DNA of 64,000 nt from contig NZ_JANJXQ010000003.1 of NCBI RefSeq assembly GCF_024708915.1, positions 24,989 through 88,988 of the forward strand, written 5' to 3'. Positions 1 to 9,103 of the stretch are shown here, piece by piece. The stretch comes from Thiobacillus sp. (GTDB lineage: Bacteria > Pseudomonadota > Gammaproteobacteria > Burkholderiales > Thiobacillaceae). Each line of letters starts with the position of its first letter. Positions within the stretch are counted from its first letter, which is position 1. Under the pieces are notes generated by a model that was not told where the DNA came from, did not search any database, and was given only the letters and a program-made list of their open reading frames with translations. The translations under genes were made by a program, and so were the position numbers.

Positions 1-362
1 CGAGCTTCAAGTACGACACCGACGGCGCCACCAATACCGCGTCGCCCGATCCGACCCTGCCGGTTGGCGCCGATCTCAAGGGCTATTACGTCAAGGCCGG
101 CTACATGCTGCCCAACAAGGTCGGCACCGGCCGCCTGCAGTTCTTCGCGCGTCACGAGAAGTCCGATTACGGCGTCAAGACCGGCAGCGCCGAGTATTTC
201 GACCAGAAATGGAATAGCGTGGGTGCGAACTACTATCTCGACGGACAGCGCCTGAAGATCAGCTTCGAGTACGCGGACATCGCCTTCGATACCGAGCATC
301 CGACCAACCCGGCGCTGCAGGATTACAATCAGGCTACACTCGGCCTGCAGTTCATTTTCTGA
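1..362 (+). CDS. Outer-membrane porin, C-terminal fragment
   Basis: The reading frame is open from base 3 to the stop at 360-362, so only the last ~119 residues are present and the start lies upstream of the window. The visible part alternates polar and aromatic residues as beta-strands do (GYYVKAGYML, LQFFARHEK, VGANYYLDGQ, LKISFEYADI). It ends in LGLQFIF, a C-terminal phenylalanine strand typical of Bam-assembled barrels. The pattern resembles OprP/OprO-type or general anion porins, but the fragment is too short to name the substrate. An intrinsic terminator follows directly. Confidence 0.7.
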   Translation, partial: SFKYDTDGATNTASPDPTLPVGADLKGYYVKAGYMLPNKVGTGRLQFFARHEKSDYGVKTGSAEYFDQKWNSVGANYYLDGQRLKISFEYADIAFDTEHPTNPALQDYNQATLGLQFIF

Positions 363-385
363 CCGGTCCCTTGCAGTCGTTATGT

Positions 386-419
386 ACGGCCGCCGGGTGA
401 CTGGCGGCCGTGCTTTTTT
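386..419 (+). terminator. Intrinsic terminator after porin gene
   Basis: A perfect 9-bp stem (ACGGCCGCC at 386-394 with GGCGGCCGT at 403-411) encloses an 8-base loop and is followed by GCTTTTTTG. It lies 23 bases after the porin stop. It also argues against a start for the next gene inside the hairpin. Confidence 0.88.
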
Positions 420-454
420 GTGATGCGTCGATCAAACAGCCAAGAGGTGTCGCC

Positions 455-1903
455 ATCAAATCGCTGAGCTTGCGGGGGACGGCCAACCGGCGCCCCTCGA
501 TCCCGTTTTTTCCCGGCTACCCGTTGCCGGCTGCGATTGCGTTGTCGCTCGGCGCGCTGTATGCCGTGTTCGGCCCGTTCGGGGACGAGCCGCACCTGCT
601 CTTGTTGTGCGGCGCCCTGCTCGCCTATCTGGCGGTGCGTCTGCGCGGCGAACGGGCCGCGCTCAGGCGGCTCGAACTGGGCATCCTGCGCGCGCGCGAA
701 GGCCTGATGGAGCCGACGCCGGTCGGGCCGTACGCATGGACCAGCGTCGGCCGTCTCATTTCCGAATACAACACCACGATCGCCAACCTGAGCCTGATGT
801 TTCAGACCGTGGAGGAATGCCAGGGGCGTTTTCTCAACGAGCGCAACCGCAGCAACACCATTCTGCAAAGCCTGCCCGGCGCCTTGCTGAGCCTGGCCGA
901 CGATTTGCGCGTCACCATCGCCAACCGTCAGGCGGACGCGCTGTTCGGCGTGCGGCCGGGCGCGTTGATCGACGCAAACCTGTTCGAGCTGCTCGATATC
1001 AACGAACGCGACCGCGAACTGCTGCGCGATGCATTTCTTTACAAGCATGCCATCCGCAACCAGGAAATCGCTCTCAACGTCGGCGGCGGCAAGCGCTTTT
1101 TCTCGCTCAATCTCGCCTTCTACAGCGACGAGGAAAACGACATGGGCGGCGTGCTGATCCTGCAGGACATCACCGAGCACCGGCAACTGATGGAGAGCGT
1201 CGCGACGCGCGAGAAACTGGTGGCGATGGGCCAGCTGGCGGCGGGCGTCGCGCACGAATTGAATACGCCTCTCGGCAATATCCTCGGCTATGCGCAGCTG
1301 CTCGACCGGGGCGCGGCCGAGCATCCGAAACTGGCGGGATATGCCCGCATCATTGCCGACGAGACGCAGCGCTGCTCGCGTGTGGTGCAGGAATTGCTCG
1401 ACTACGCGCGCAAGGACAAATGCAGCGGCGAGACCTGCGATCTGAACCATCTGGCGCAGGAGTTGATCGAGACCTTCATCAACTGCAGGCTCAAACGCTA
1501 CCGTATCGAAATCGTGCTGGATCTGTGCCCGGAGCCCCTAGTTGTCGAGGGCGGGTGCGGCCAGCTCGATATCGTCCTGAGCAATCTGCTGGCCAATGCC
1601 ATCGACGCGCTCGACAAAACACCGTCGCCGCGCATCGTCGTGCGTACCCGGATGGAAGACACCTATGCCGCCGTCTCCATTGCGGACAATGGCCCGGGTG
1701 TGCCGCTGGATATCCGCACCCGCTTGTTCGACCCGTTCTTTTCCACCAAGGACGTCGGGCAGGGGTCGGGGCTCGGCTTGTCCATCAGCCAGGCAATCGT
1801 CGCAAAACGCGGCGGCTTCATCGCTTACGATGCCGCGCAAGGCGAAGGTGCGTGCTTCGTCGTCAAACTTCCGGCAGTCGACCTGGAGCGTGCACAATCA
1901 TGA
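455..1903 (+). CDS. PAS-domain sensor histidine kinase
   Basis: Membrane-bound sensor kinase, partner of the NtrC-type regulator that follows. Two hydrophobic segments lie near the N-terminus (roughly residues 26-60). A PAS-like region spans about 130-240, and a HisKA domain carries the phospho-acceptor His ~267 in GVAHELNTPLGN. An HATPase domain follows with DNGPGVP and GQGSGLGLS boxes. The start is uncertain. A GTG at 410 lies inside the upstream terminator and a TTG at 470 is too far from any Shine-Dalgarno. AGAGG at 443-447 is ideally spaced (7 bases) to an ATC at 455, used here. The stop overlaps the regulator start by ATGA. The signal sensed is not evident. Confidence 0.85.
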   Translation: MKSLSLRGTANRRPSIPFFPGYPLPAAIALSLGALYAVFGPFGDEPHLLLLCGALLAYLAVRLRGERAALRRLELGILRAREGLMEPTPVGPYAWTSVGRLISEYNTTIANLSLMFQTVEECQGRFLNERNRSNTILQSLPGALLSLADDLRVTIANRQADALFGVRPGALIDANLFELLDINERDRELLRDAFLYKHAIRNQEIALNVGGGKRFFSLNLAFYSDEENDMGGVLILQDITEHRQLMESVATREKLVAMGQLAAGVAHELNTPLGNILGYAQLLDRGAAEHPKLAGYARIIADETQRCSRVVQELLDYARKDKCSGETCDLNHLAQELIETFINCRLKRYRIEIVLDLCPEPLVVEGGCGQLDIVLSNLLANAIDALDKTPSPRIVVRTRMEDTYAAVSIADNGPGVPLDIRTRLFDPFFSTKDVGQGSGLGLSISQAIVAKRGGFIAYDAAQGEGACFVVKLPAVDLERAQS

Positions 1904-3318
1904 AACAGGATGCCTCCGCCCTTCGCGACGACGGCAAGGACGCCGGCATGGCCGGCGCCATGCCGACCATTCTTGTCACCGAAGACGACCGCAACATGCG
2001 CGAGCTGATCCTTGCCGTGCTGGCCGAATCGTCGATGGCTTTCAGGGTGGCCAGCGCCGAGAACGCGCACGAGGCGATGGATTTTCTCGAAAACAACGAC
2101 GCCGCCGTCGTTCTCACCGATCTTCGCATGCCGGGTGCCGATGGCCTTGAGCTGCTCAAGTTCGTGAAGTCGCGGAATCCGCAGACCCAGGTCGTGCTGG
2201 TTACCGGTTATGCCACGGTCGAGTCGGCCATCGACGCCCTCAAGGAGGGGGCCTACGATTACGTCCAGAAACCGTTCGACACCATCAAGCTGCGCTCCGT
2301 GGTGGAAAAGGCGCTCGATTATTTCCTGATCTCGACCGAGAATCGGCGCCTGCGCCGGCAGACGCGCGCCTACGAGGAAAGCGGCGAAATCATCGGCCAA
2401 TCGCAGGCGAAGGAACGCGTCGACCGCCTGATCGACGCCGCCGCCGCTTACGACTCCAGCGTGCTGATCTTCGGCGAAAGCGGCAGCGGCAAGGAACTGG
2501 TGGCACGCCAGATCCATCAGCGCGGCAAGCGCAGCGGCAAATCCTTCGTCGCCATCAACTGCGCGGCGATCCCGGAAAACCTGATTGAAAGCGAGCTGTT
2601 CGGCTTCCGCAAGGGCTCGTTTACCGGTGCCGAGCGCAACAAGCCCGGCCTGTTCGAGATCGCCGACGGCGGCACCCTGTTCCTCGACGAGATCAACAAC
2701 GCGCCGATGGCCCTGCAGGCCAAGCTGCTGCGCGTGCTGCAGGACGGCAGTTTTTACCCGACCGGCGCCACCGAACCGGTTCATGTCGACGTCCGCGTGA
2801 TCGCCGCCAGCAACCGGCAGATTCACGAACTGGTGGAAGCCGGCCAGTTCCGCGAAGACCTCTTCTATCGCCTGTCGGTCATGGAGATCAGCGTCCCGCC
2901 GCTGCGCGAGCGGCGCGAGGACATCGCGCTCCTGACCTACTACTTGCTGAACAAGCATACGCTGCGCCTCGGCAAGCACATCGGCGGCGTCAGCACCGCC
3001 GTGCTCGGCGCGCTGATGCGCTACGACTGGCCCGGCAACGTGCGCGAACTGGAAAACATCGTTCAGCGCATGATCATTCTCGCCGAGTCCGACCATATCG
3101 ATGCCTCGGTGCTGCCGGCGCGACTGACCGAGCAGAAGGATCCGCGCGGCCGTGCCCTCGACTATCTGCCGCCGCAAAGCCTGGACGAGGTGGAAGCCTA
3201 TTTCATCCGCAAGACCCTGCGCGAGACGCACGGCGACCGCGCCCTGGCAGCGGAAATCCTCGGCATCGACAAATCGACCCTGTGGCGCAAGGTCAAGCGC
3301 TATGGCATCGAGGAGTAA
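1900..3318 (+). CDS. NtrC-family sigma-54-dependent response regulator
   Basis: 472 residues in three domains. The receiver (about 20-140) has phospho-acceptor Asp74 in LTDLRMPG and Lys124 in YVQKP. The AAA+ sigma-54 activation domain (about 163-395) has Walker A GESGSGKE at 192-199 and Walker B GGTLFLDE. The C-terminal Fis-type helix-turn-helix contains [20 protein letters not shown]. The sigma-54 contact loop, normally GAFTGA, reads GSFTGA at 239-244. GGAG precedes the ATG, which overlaps the kinase stop. It should activate sigma-54 promoters when phosphorylated by the upstream kinase. The adjacent type II secretion operon is the obvious candidate target, but I see no -24/-12 promoter before gspC. 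Confidence 0.9.
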   Translation: MKQDASALRDDGKDAGMAGAMPTILVTEDDRNMRELILAVLAESSMAFRVASAENAHEAMDFLENNDAAVVLTDLRMPGADGLELLKFVKSRNPQTQVVLVTGYATVESAIDALKEGAYDYVQKPFDTIKLRSVVEKALDYFLISTENRRLRRQTRAYEESGEIIGQSQAKERVDRLIDAAAAYDSSVLIFGESGSGKELVARQIHQRGKRSGKSFVAINCAAIPENLIESELFGFRKGSFTGAERNKPGLFEIADGGTLFLDEINNAPMALQAKLLRVLQDGSFYPTGATEPVHVDVRVIAASNRQIHELVEAGQFREDLFYRLSVMEISVPPLRERREDIALLTYYLLNKHTLRLGKHIGGVSTAVLGALMRYDWPGNVRELENIVQRMIILAESDHIDASVLPARLTEQKDPRGRALDYLPPQSLDEVEAYFIRKTLRETHGDRALAAEILGIDKSTLWRKVKRYGIEE

Positions 3319-3390
3319 GACAGTGGGAGACTCCCCGCGTCATGTCGGGTTTTGCGATGTTTCCGGCTCGCGCCCCTGCGACGGCACGTC

Positions 3391-3438
3391 CATCGCGGCG
3401 GGCACCCGAAAAGGGCATAAAGGCGCCGCTCCCACATG
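3391..3438. repeat. REP-like palindromic element before gspC
   Basis: The minus strand reads TGTGGGAGCGGCGCC at one end and CGCCGCGAT at the other, around a short inner insertion. This is the arrangement of the widespread GTAGGAGCGGC...GCCGCGA REP family. A second copy with the same ends lies at 42578-42612. Together they suggest a dispersed REP family in this genome. It fills much of the 156-base gap between the regulator gene and gspC. Confidence 0.5.
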
Positions 3439-3474
3439 CTGGGGCCCGCTGCCGAGGTTTGCAGGTTGAACGCG

Positions 3475-4257
3475 ATGCCGCCTGACGCCGTTGCAAACTC
3501 GTTGCGCCGCGTTCGCTGGCTGGGCGCGCCGCTGAATCTGCTGCTTCTGCTGGGGCTGGCCGCCTTGCTGGCGCACTGGACCTGGCGTTTTGCCGCGCCT
3601 GTGCCGCCGCTGCCGGCAAACAGTGCGGATGCCGACATCAAGCTGGACGCGCAGCTGGCGTCGCTGCATGCGGCGCAGCTGTTCGGCGCGGCGCCGGGGC
3701 GGGCGGATGCGCCCGCCGGGCAGGCGACCTCGCTTGACCTGAAGCTGCGCGGGGTGTTTGCCGCATCGGCCGGCAAGGCGATGGCGATCGTCGGGGTGGA
3801 CGGGCAGGATCAGGCGGTCGCCCTCGGCGATGAAGTCGTGCCGGGCGTGGTGCTGGACGCGATCGCGCCCGACCACCTGATACTGCTCAACCGCGGGGTG
3901 CGCGAACGCCTCGATCTGGATGCGGCGGGGCGGCCGCTGGCGGGGGGCGATGGCGATACGCCGGTCTCGCGCCAGGAGTTCGAGCAGGCATTGGCCGATC
4001 CACAAAGCCTCGGCGTACAGGCGCGCGCCGAGAGCGGTCCGCTATCCGGCCTGCTGCTGACCTCGGTGGCCAGCGACGGGCTGGCGGCGCGGCTGGGCCT
4101 GCAGAGCGGCGACACGCTGCGCATGGTCAATGGCATGCCGGTTGCCAATGTGCTGGATTTCGCGCGGCAGCTATCCGGCACGACCAGCATGCAGCGCGTG
4201 ACCGTGGTGGCGGAGCGTCAGGGCCAGCCGCTTATTCTTTCTTACAGGCTGCAGTGA
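3475..4257 (+). CDS. gspC: Type II secretion protein C
   Basis: Inner-membrane clamp protein of the type II secretion system, linking the cytoplasmic-membrane platform to the secretin. One transmembrane helix lies near the N-terminus (PLNLLLLLGLAALLAHW). A periplasmic homology region (SLDLKLRGVFAA onward) follows, then a C-terminal PDZ-like domain (GLLLTSVASDGLAARLGLQSG). The ATG at 3475 is preferred over one at 3436, which lies within the REP-like element; with it the protein has 260 residues. First gene of the gsp operon, four bases before gspD. Confidence 0.85.
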   Translation: MPPDAVANSLRRVRWLGAPLNLLLLLGLAALLAHWTWRFAAPVPPLPANSADADIKLDAQLASLHAAQLFGAAPGRADAPAGQATSLDLKLRGVFAASAGKAMAIVGVDGQDQAVALGDEVVPGVVLDAIAPDHLILLNRGVRERLDLDAAGRPLAGGDGDTPVSRQEFEQALADPQSLGVQARAESGPLSGLLLTSVASDGLAARLGLQSGDTLRMVNGMPVANVLDFARQLSGTTSMQRVTVVAERQGQPLILSYRLQ

Positions 4258-4261
4258 AACG

Positions 4262-6328
4262 ATGAACGACATGAAAAAAACACGATCGGTCTTTTCTCGC
4301 CGTCTGGCCTTGGGCGTGCTGTGGGTCGCGCTGGCCTGGCCTCCCATGCAGGCCCAGGCCCAGGCTCAGGCCCCGCGCGACCCGGTGGTGCTCAATTTCG
4401 TCAATGCCGACATTCCCTCGGTGATCAAGGCGGTGGGCGAGCTGACCGGCAAGAACTTTGTCGTTGACCCGCGCGTCAAGGGCACGGTGGTCATCACCTC
4501 GGCCAGGCCGGTGCCGCGCGCCCAGGTATATCCGATCCTGCTGTCCGCGCTGCGCATGCAGGGGTTCGCCGCGATCGAGAGCCACGGCATGGTGAAAATC
4601 GTGCCGGAGGGCGACGCCAAGCAGGATTTCAGCGTGACCCGGGGCAAGCAGATGAACGACAGCGGCGACCGCATCGTCACCCAGGTGTACCCGCTGCAGT
4701 ACGAGTCCGCCGCCCAGCTGATGGCGGCGCTGCGGCCGCTGATCAGCCCCAACAATGCCGTCGCGGCACTCGCCAGCAGCAACACCCTGGTGATCACCGA
4801 CTACGCGGACAACGTGCGGCGCCTGAACGCGATCATCGCGGCGGTCGACCAGCCGGGCGCCAACGACACCGCCTTGATCCGGCTGAACCACGTGTCGGCG
4901 GTGGACGTGGCGCAGTCGCTGGGACGGCTGATGAGCGACGGCGCGGCGGCGGCGGGGCAGCCGGGCAGCGCGCGGCTGCTGATCGTGCCGGACGTGCGCT
5001 CGAATTCGCTGCTGGTGCGCAGCGACAATCCCGCGCGCATCCAGACGCTGCGCGGTCTGGTCGCCGGGCTCGACGTGGCGGGGGCGGCGGGCGGCAACAT
5101 TCATGTGGTGTATCTGCGCAATGCGGAGGCGACGAAGCTGGCTGAAACGCTGCGCGGCATTCTGGCGGGCGAGGCGCCGGCCGCGCTGGAGCGTGTCGGC
5201 GCGGCGGCCACCACGCCGGCCGCCAGCCCGGTGCCGGCCATCGCGCCGGTCTCCGGCGCCGCGGGCGGCAGCATGATCCTTGCCGACGCGGCCACCAACT
5301 CGCTCGTCATCAGCGCGCCGGACGTGACCTACAACGCCCTGCGCGCGGTGATCGACAAGCTCGACGCGCGCCGCGCGCAGGTGTTCGTCGAGGCGCTGGT
5401 GGTGGAGATCACCGCGGAGAAGGCGGCGGAATTCGGCATCCAGTGGCAGGACCTGCGCAACCTGCGCGATAGCGGCACCAACTTCATCGGCGGCACCAAC
5501 CTCGGCGGCCGCAATACCGGCAGCAACATCCTCGACGCCGCGGTCAACCTCGGCACCGTGGGGCAGGGGCTGAACATCGGCGTCGTCAGCGGAACGATCA
5601 ACATCCCTGGTCTTGGCGAGGTGCTCAATCTCGGCGTGCTGGCGCGCGCGCTCGAGTCGGACGCCAATGCCAACATCCTGTCGACGCCCAATCTGCTGAC
5701 CATGGACAACGAGGAGGCGAAAATCGTCGTCGGCCAGAACGTGCCGTTCATCACCGGCCAGTATGCGCAGACCGGTTCCACCACGACGCCCAGCCCGTTC
5801 CAGACCATCGAACGCCGCGACGTCGGGCTGACGCTCAAGGTGCGTCCGCAGGTGTCGGAAGGCGGATCGATCAAGATGCAGATCTACCAGGAAATTTCCA
5901 GCCTGCGCCCGACCACCACGGCGACCGACGTGATCACCGACATGCGCTCGATCGATTCCACGGTGCTGGTCGACGACGGCCGCATCATCGTGCTCGGCGG
6001 TCTGATCCAGGACAGCATGCAGGATGGCGTCGACAAGGTTCCGGTGCTGGGCGACATCCCGCTGCTCGGCCATCTGTTCAGGTCGGAAAAGCGCAAGCGC
6101 ATGAAAACCAATCTGATGGTGTTCCTGCGGCCGCACGTGCTGCGCGATACGGCGAGCGCCGATGCGACGACCGGCGAACGCTACGATTTCATCCGCCAGA
6201 AACAGGCCGAGTTCCGCATGCAGCCGCATTTCGCCCTGCCCGACATGCAGATGGACCCGTTGCCCGAGCTGACCAATCCGCCGCTGCCCGCGCCCGCCGG
6301 CCAGCCGCAATCGCCGGCACCCCGATGA
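4262..6328 (+). CDS. gspD: Type II secretion outer-membrane secretin
   Basis: 688 residues. A signal peptide ends around AQAQAQA (residue ~37). An N0 domain follows (VLNFVNADIPSVIKAVGELT), then N1-N3 KH-like repeats (HVVYLRNAEATKLAETL is one) and the C-terminal secretin domain with VGQNVPFITGQ and VLDDG-like VLVDDGRIIVLGGL. It forms the multimeric outer-membrane channel through which folded substrates leave. An alternative ATG lies three codons downstream (MKKTRS) and would give a better signal peptide start. The proline-rich C-terminal tail may be the pilotin-binding end, though no pilotin gene is visible. The stop overlaps the gspE start (ATGA). Confidence 0.95.
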   Translation: MNDMKKTRSVFSRRLALGVLWVALAWPPMQAQAQAQAPRDPVVLNFVNADIPSVIKAVGELTGKNFVVDPRVKGTVVITSARPVPRAQVYPILLSALRMQGFAAIESHGMVKIVPEGDAKQDFSVTRGKQMNDSGDRIVTQVYPLQYESAAQLMAALRPLISPNNAVAALASSNTLVITDYADNVRRLNAIIAAVDQPGANDTALIRLNHVSAVDVAQSLGRLMSDGAAAAGQPGSARLLIVPDVRSNSLLVRSDNPARIQTLRGLVAGLDVAGAAGGNIHVVYLRNAEATKLAETLRGILAGEAPAALERVGAAATTPAASPVPAIAPVSGAAGGSMILADAATNSLVISAPDVTYNALRAVIDKLDARRAQVFVEALVVEITAEKAAEFGIQWQDLRNLRDSGTNFIGGTNLGGRNTGSNILDAAVNLGTVGQGLNIGVVSGTINIPGLGEVLNLGVLARALESDANANILSTPNLLTMDNEEAKIVVGQNVPFITGQYAQTGSTTTPSPFQTIERRDVGLTLKVRPQVSEGGSIKMQIYQEISSLRPTTTATDVITDMRSIDSTVLVDDGRIIVLGGLIQDSMQDGVDKVPVLGDIPLLGHLFRSEKRKRMKTNLMVFLRPHVLRDTASADATTGERYDFIRQKQAEFRMQPHFALPDMQMDPLPELTNPPLPAPAGQPQSPAPR

Positions 6329-7839
6329 ACGCCATGGACACAGCCGCGACCCCCGTTCCGGATCTGCAGCTTGCCATGCTGCTGCCCTACGGTTTTGCCC
6401 GGGCGCGCGGAGTGGTGGTGGGGCGGCGCGTCGGCGATGAAATGGAGATATGGCTGCGCGAGGGGGCCGAGTCGGCGACGCTGGCCGAGGTGCGGCGCAT
6501 CCTGAAGTGCCCGTTGCAGCCGCAGGTGCTGACGCCGGAGCGGTTCGAGCAGGTCCTGGCCCAGGCCTATGCGCGCGGCGAAAACCAGGCGGCCAATCTG
6601 GTCGACGATATGGAGCAGGGGATGGATCTGCGGCAGCTGGCGCAGGACATTCCCGAGGTGGCCGACCTGCTGGAAAGCGAGGACGACGCGCCGATCATTC
6701 GCCTGATCAATGCGTTGCTGACGCAGGCGCTGCGCGAGAACGCGTCCGACATCCACATCGAGCCGTTCGAGACGCGTTCGGTGGTGCGCTTCCGCATGGA
6801 CGGCGCGCTGCGCGACGTGATCGAGCCGAAGCGCGCGCTGCACGCGGCGATCGTGTCGCGCATCAAGGTGATGGCGCAGCTCGACATCGCCGAAAAGCGC
6901 CTGCCGCAGGACGGCCGCATCACGCTGCGTCTGGCCGGACGGCCGGTCGACGTGCGGGTGTCGACGCTGCCTACCGGCCATGGCGAGCGCGCGGTGCTGC
7001 GCCTGCTCGACAAGCAGGCGGGGCGGCTGGAACTGGGGCGGCTCGGTATGAACGAATCCACGCTCGCCGGACTCGACGCGCTGATCCACCGGCCGCACGG
7101 CATCGTGCTGGTGACCGGGCCGACCGGCTCGGGCAAGACCACCACGCTGTATGCGGCGCTGTCGCGGCTCGACGCCGGGGCGCTCAACATCATGACGGTG
7201 GAGGATCCGATCGAGTACGACCTCGACGGCGTCGGCCAGACCCAGGCCAATCCGCGCATCGACCTGACTTTCGCGCGCGCGCTGCGCGCCATCCTGCGGC
7301 AGGATCCGGACGTCATCATGATCGGCGAAATCCGCGACCTGGAGACTGCGCAGATCGCGGTGCAGGCCTCGCTCACCGGCCATCTGGTGCTGGCGACGCT
7401 GCACACCAACGACGCCGCCAGCTCGGTGACGCGCCTGATCGACATGGGGATCGAACCCTTCCTGCTGGCGTCGAGCCTGCTCGGCGTGCTGGGCCAGCGC
7501 CTGGTGCGCCGGCTGTGCCCGCTGTGCCGCCAGCCGCACGAAGCGGGCGACAAGGAAATTGCGGCGCTGGGGCAGCCCGCTCCGAACGGACCGCTGTACC
7601 GGGCGGTCGGCTGCCCCAACTGCAACTCGACGGGTTACCGCGGCCGCACCGGGATATACGAACTGTTCGCCGTCGACGAAACCCTGCGCCGCATGATTCA
7701 CGACGGCGCCGCCGAACAGGATCTGCGTGCCTACGCGATGGCGCACGGCATGGTCAGCCTGCGTCAGGACGGCATGCGCTGGGTGCGCGCCGGCGACACC
7801 GCGCTGGAAGAAGTGCTGCGCGTGACGCGCGAGAGCTGA
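6325..7839 (+). CDS. gspE: Type II secretion ATPase
   Basis: 504-residue cytoplasmic hexameric ATPase that drives pseudopilus assembly. The N-terminal domain (1-~110) binds GspL. The C-terminal motor has Walker A GPTGSGKT (265-272), Asp box, Walker B DVIMIGEIRD and His box LATLHTNDA. The tetracysteine zinc motif is intact: Cys398 and Cys401 (RRLCPLC), Cys430 and Cys433 (GCPNC). The start overlaps the gspD stop and gspF follows after 13 bases. Confidence 0.96.
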   Translation: MNAMDTAATPVPDLQLAMLLPYGFARARGVVVGRRVGDEMEIWLREGAESATLAEVRRILKCPLQPQVLTPERFEQVLAQAYARGENQAANLVDDMEQGMDLRQLAQDIPEVADLLESEDDAPIIRLINALLTQALRENASDIHIEPFETRSVVRFRMDGALRDVIEPKRALHAAIVSRIKVMAQLDIAEKRLPQDGRITLRLAGRPVDVRVSTLPTGHGERAVLRLLDKQAGRLELGRLGMNESTLAGLDALIHRPHGIVLVTGPTGSGKTTTLYAALSRLDAGALNIMTVEDPIEYDLDGVGQTQANPRIDLTFARALRAILRQDPDVIMIGEIRDLETAQIAVQASLTGHLVLATLHTNDAASSVTRLIDMGIEPFLLASSLLGVLGQRLVRRLCPLCRQPHEAGDKEIAALGQPAPNGPLYRAVGCPNCNSTGYRGRTGIYELFAVDETLRRMIHDGAAEQDLRAYAMAHGMVSLRQDGMRWVRAGDTALEEVLRVTRES

Positions 7840-7852
7840 GGGGGGCGGGCGC

Positions 7853-9070
7853 ATGGCTGCATTCCGCTACGAGGCCTACGATGCCGCCGGCCGCCTGCAC
7901 AAGGGCGTACTGGAAGCCGACACCGCGCGCCAGTTGCGCGCCCGGCTGCGCGAGCGGGGCTGGCTGGCGGCCGAGGTGGCGGGCGTGTCCGCAGAGTCGA
8001 TGGGGCGCGGCGGCAGCCGCTGGCGCTGGCGGCGCGGCCTGTCCGGCACGCAGCTCTCCCTGGTCACGCGGCAGTTCGCCACCCTGCTGGCCGCCGGCCT
8101 GCCGGTGGAGCAGACGCTCAATGCCCTGATCGAGCAGGCCGATACCGATTATCAGCGCCAGGTGCTGGCCGGTGTGCGCGGCGAGGTATTGGCGGGGCAT
8201 TCGCTGGCGCGCGCGCTGCAGAAGTATCCGCGCGTGTTCCCCGAGCTGTACGTCACCCTGGTCGCGGCGGGCGAGCAGTCCGGACGGCTGGGCGACGTGA
8301 TGGAGCGGCTGGCCGACTACACCGAATCGCAGCAGGCGCTGCGGCAAAAGGTCGGGCTGGCCTTCGTCTATCCGGCGATCGTCACGCTGGTGGCGGGCGC
8401 GGTGGTGCTCGGCCTGCTGACTTACGTGGTGCCGCAGGTGGTGAACGTGTTCCAGAACACCCAGCAGACCTTGCCGTGGCTCACCCGCGCGCTGATCGGG
8501 CTGAGCGATTTCCTGCGCGCCAGCTGGTGGCTGTGGCTGGCCGCGATCGGCGCGGCGACGTGGGCGGCGCGGCGCGCGCTGGCCCGGCCGCAGTCGCGCC
8601 TGCGCTTTCATCGCTGGCTGCTGCGGCTGCCGTTGGCGGGGACGTTGGTGCGCGGCGTCGACAGCGCGCAGCTGGCGAGCACGCTGGCCATCCTGGTCGG
8701 CAGCGGGGTGCCGTTGCTGGCGGCGCTGCAGGCCGGCGCCGGGGTGGTGAACAACCTGCCGATGCGGCAGGCGGTGGAGGAGGCGGCGCGCAAGGTGCGC
8801 GAAGGCGGCAGCCTCTCCCGCGCGCTCGCCGCTGCCAGACTGTTTCCGCCGATGCTGGTGCACATGATCGCCAGCGGCGAGGCGAGCGGCCGCCTGGTGC
8901 ACATGCTGGAGCGCGCCGCCGCGCAGCAGAGCCGGGAAATGGAGAACCGCGCGATGGGGCTGACCAGCCTGCTGGAGCCTTTGCTGATCGTGGCGATGGG
9001 TGGGGTGGTACTGGTGATCGTGCTGGCGATCCTGCTGCCGATTTTCGAGATGAATCAACTGGTGCATTGA
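7853..9070 (+). CDS. gspF: Type II secretion inner-membrane platform protein
   Basis: 405 residues, typical length. Two repeated T2SSF domains are each followed by hydrophobic segments (FVYPAIVTLVAGAVVLGLLTYV near the middle, LLIVAMGGVVLVIVLAILLPI at the C-terminus). The repeat signatures are FATLLAAGLPVEQTLNAL and LAILVGSGVPLLAALQAG. It is the polytopic platform that couples the GspE motor to the pseudopilins. It lies between gspE and gspG, 33 bases before the latter. Confidence 0.95.
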   Translation: MAAFRYEAYDAAGRLHKGVLEADTARQLRARLRERGWLAAEVAGVSAESMGRGGSRWRWRRGLSGTQLSLVTRQFATLLAAGLPVEQTLNALIEQADTDYQRQVLAGVRGEVLAGHSLARALQKYPRVFPELYVTLVAAGEQSGRLGDVMERLADYTESQQALRQKVGLAFVYPAIVTLVAGAVVLGLLTYVVPQVVNVFQNTQQTLPWLTRALIGLSDFLRASWWLWLAAIGAATWAARRALARPQSRLRFHRWLLRLPLAGTLVRGVDSAQLASTLAILVGSGVPLLAALQAGAGVVNNLPMRQAVEEAARKVREGGSLSRALAAARLFPPMLVHMIASGEASGRLVHMLERAAAQQSREMENRAMGLTSLLEPLLIVAMGGVVLVIVLAILLPIFEMNQLVH

Positions 9071-9103
9071 TGTGCCAGCCAGCACGCACATAAAGGACAT
9101 GGC

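Noticed and set aside
607..1899. Upstream in-frame extension of the response regulator
   Set aside because: It overlaps the whole kinase gene in another frame and its translation is low-complexity Arg-rich. The true ATG at 1900 overlaps the kinase stop.
1825..3231. Long minus-strand open frame opposite the response regulator
   Set aside because: No motifs; the plus strand encodes a full NtrC-type protein.
3319..3474. Sigma-54 promoter before gspC
   Set aside because: No sequence keeps both the -24 GG and -12 GC with the required spacing; CTGCCGAGGTTTGCA fails at -24.
4232..6310. Long open frame on the minus strand opposite gspD
   Set aside because: Composition is that of an antisense shadow (Arg/His/Gln rich, no motifs), while gspD on the plus strand has a signal peptide and all secretin domains.
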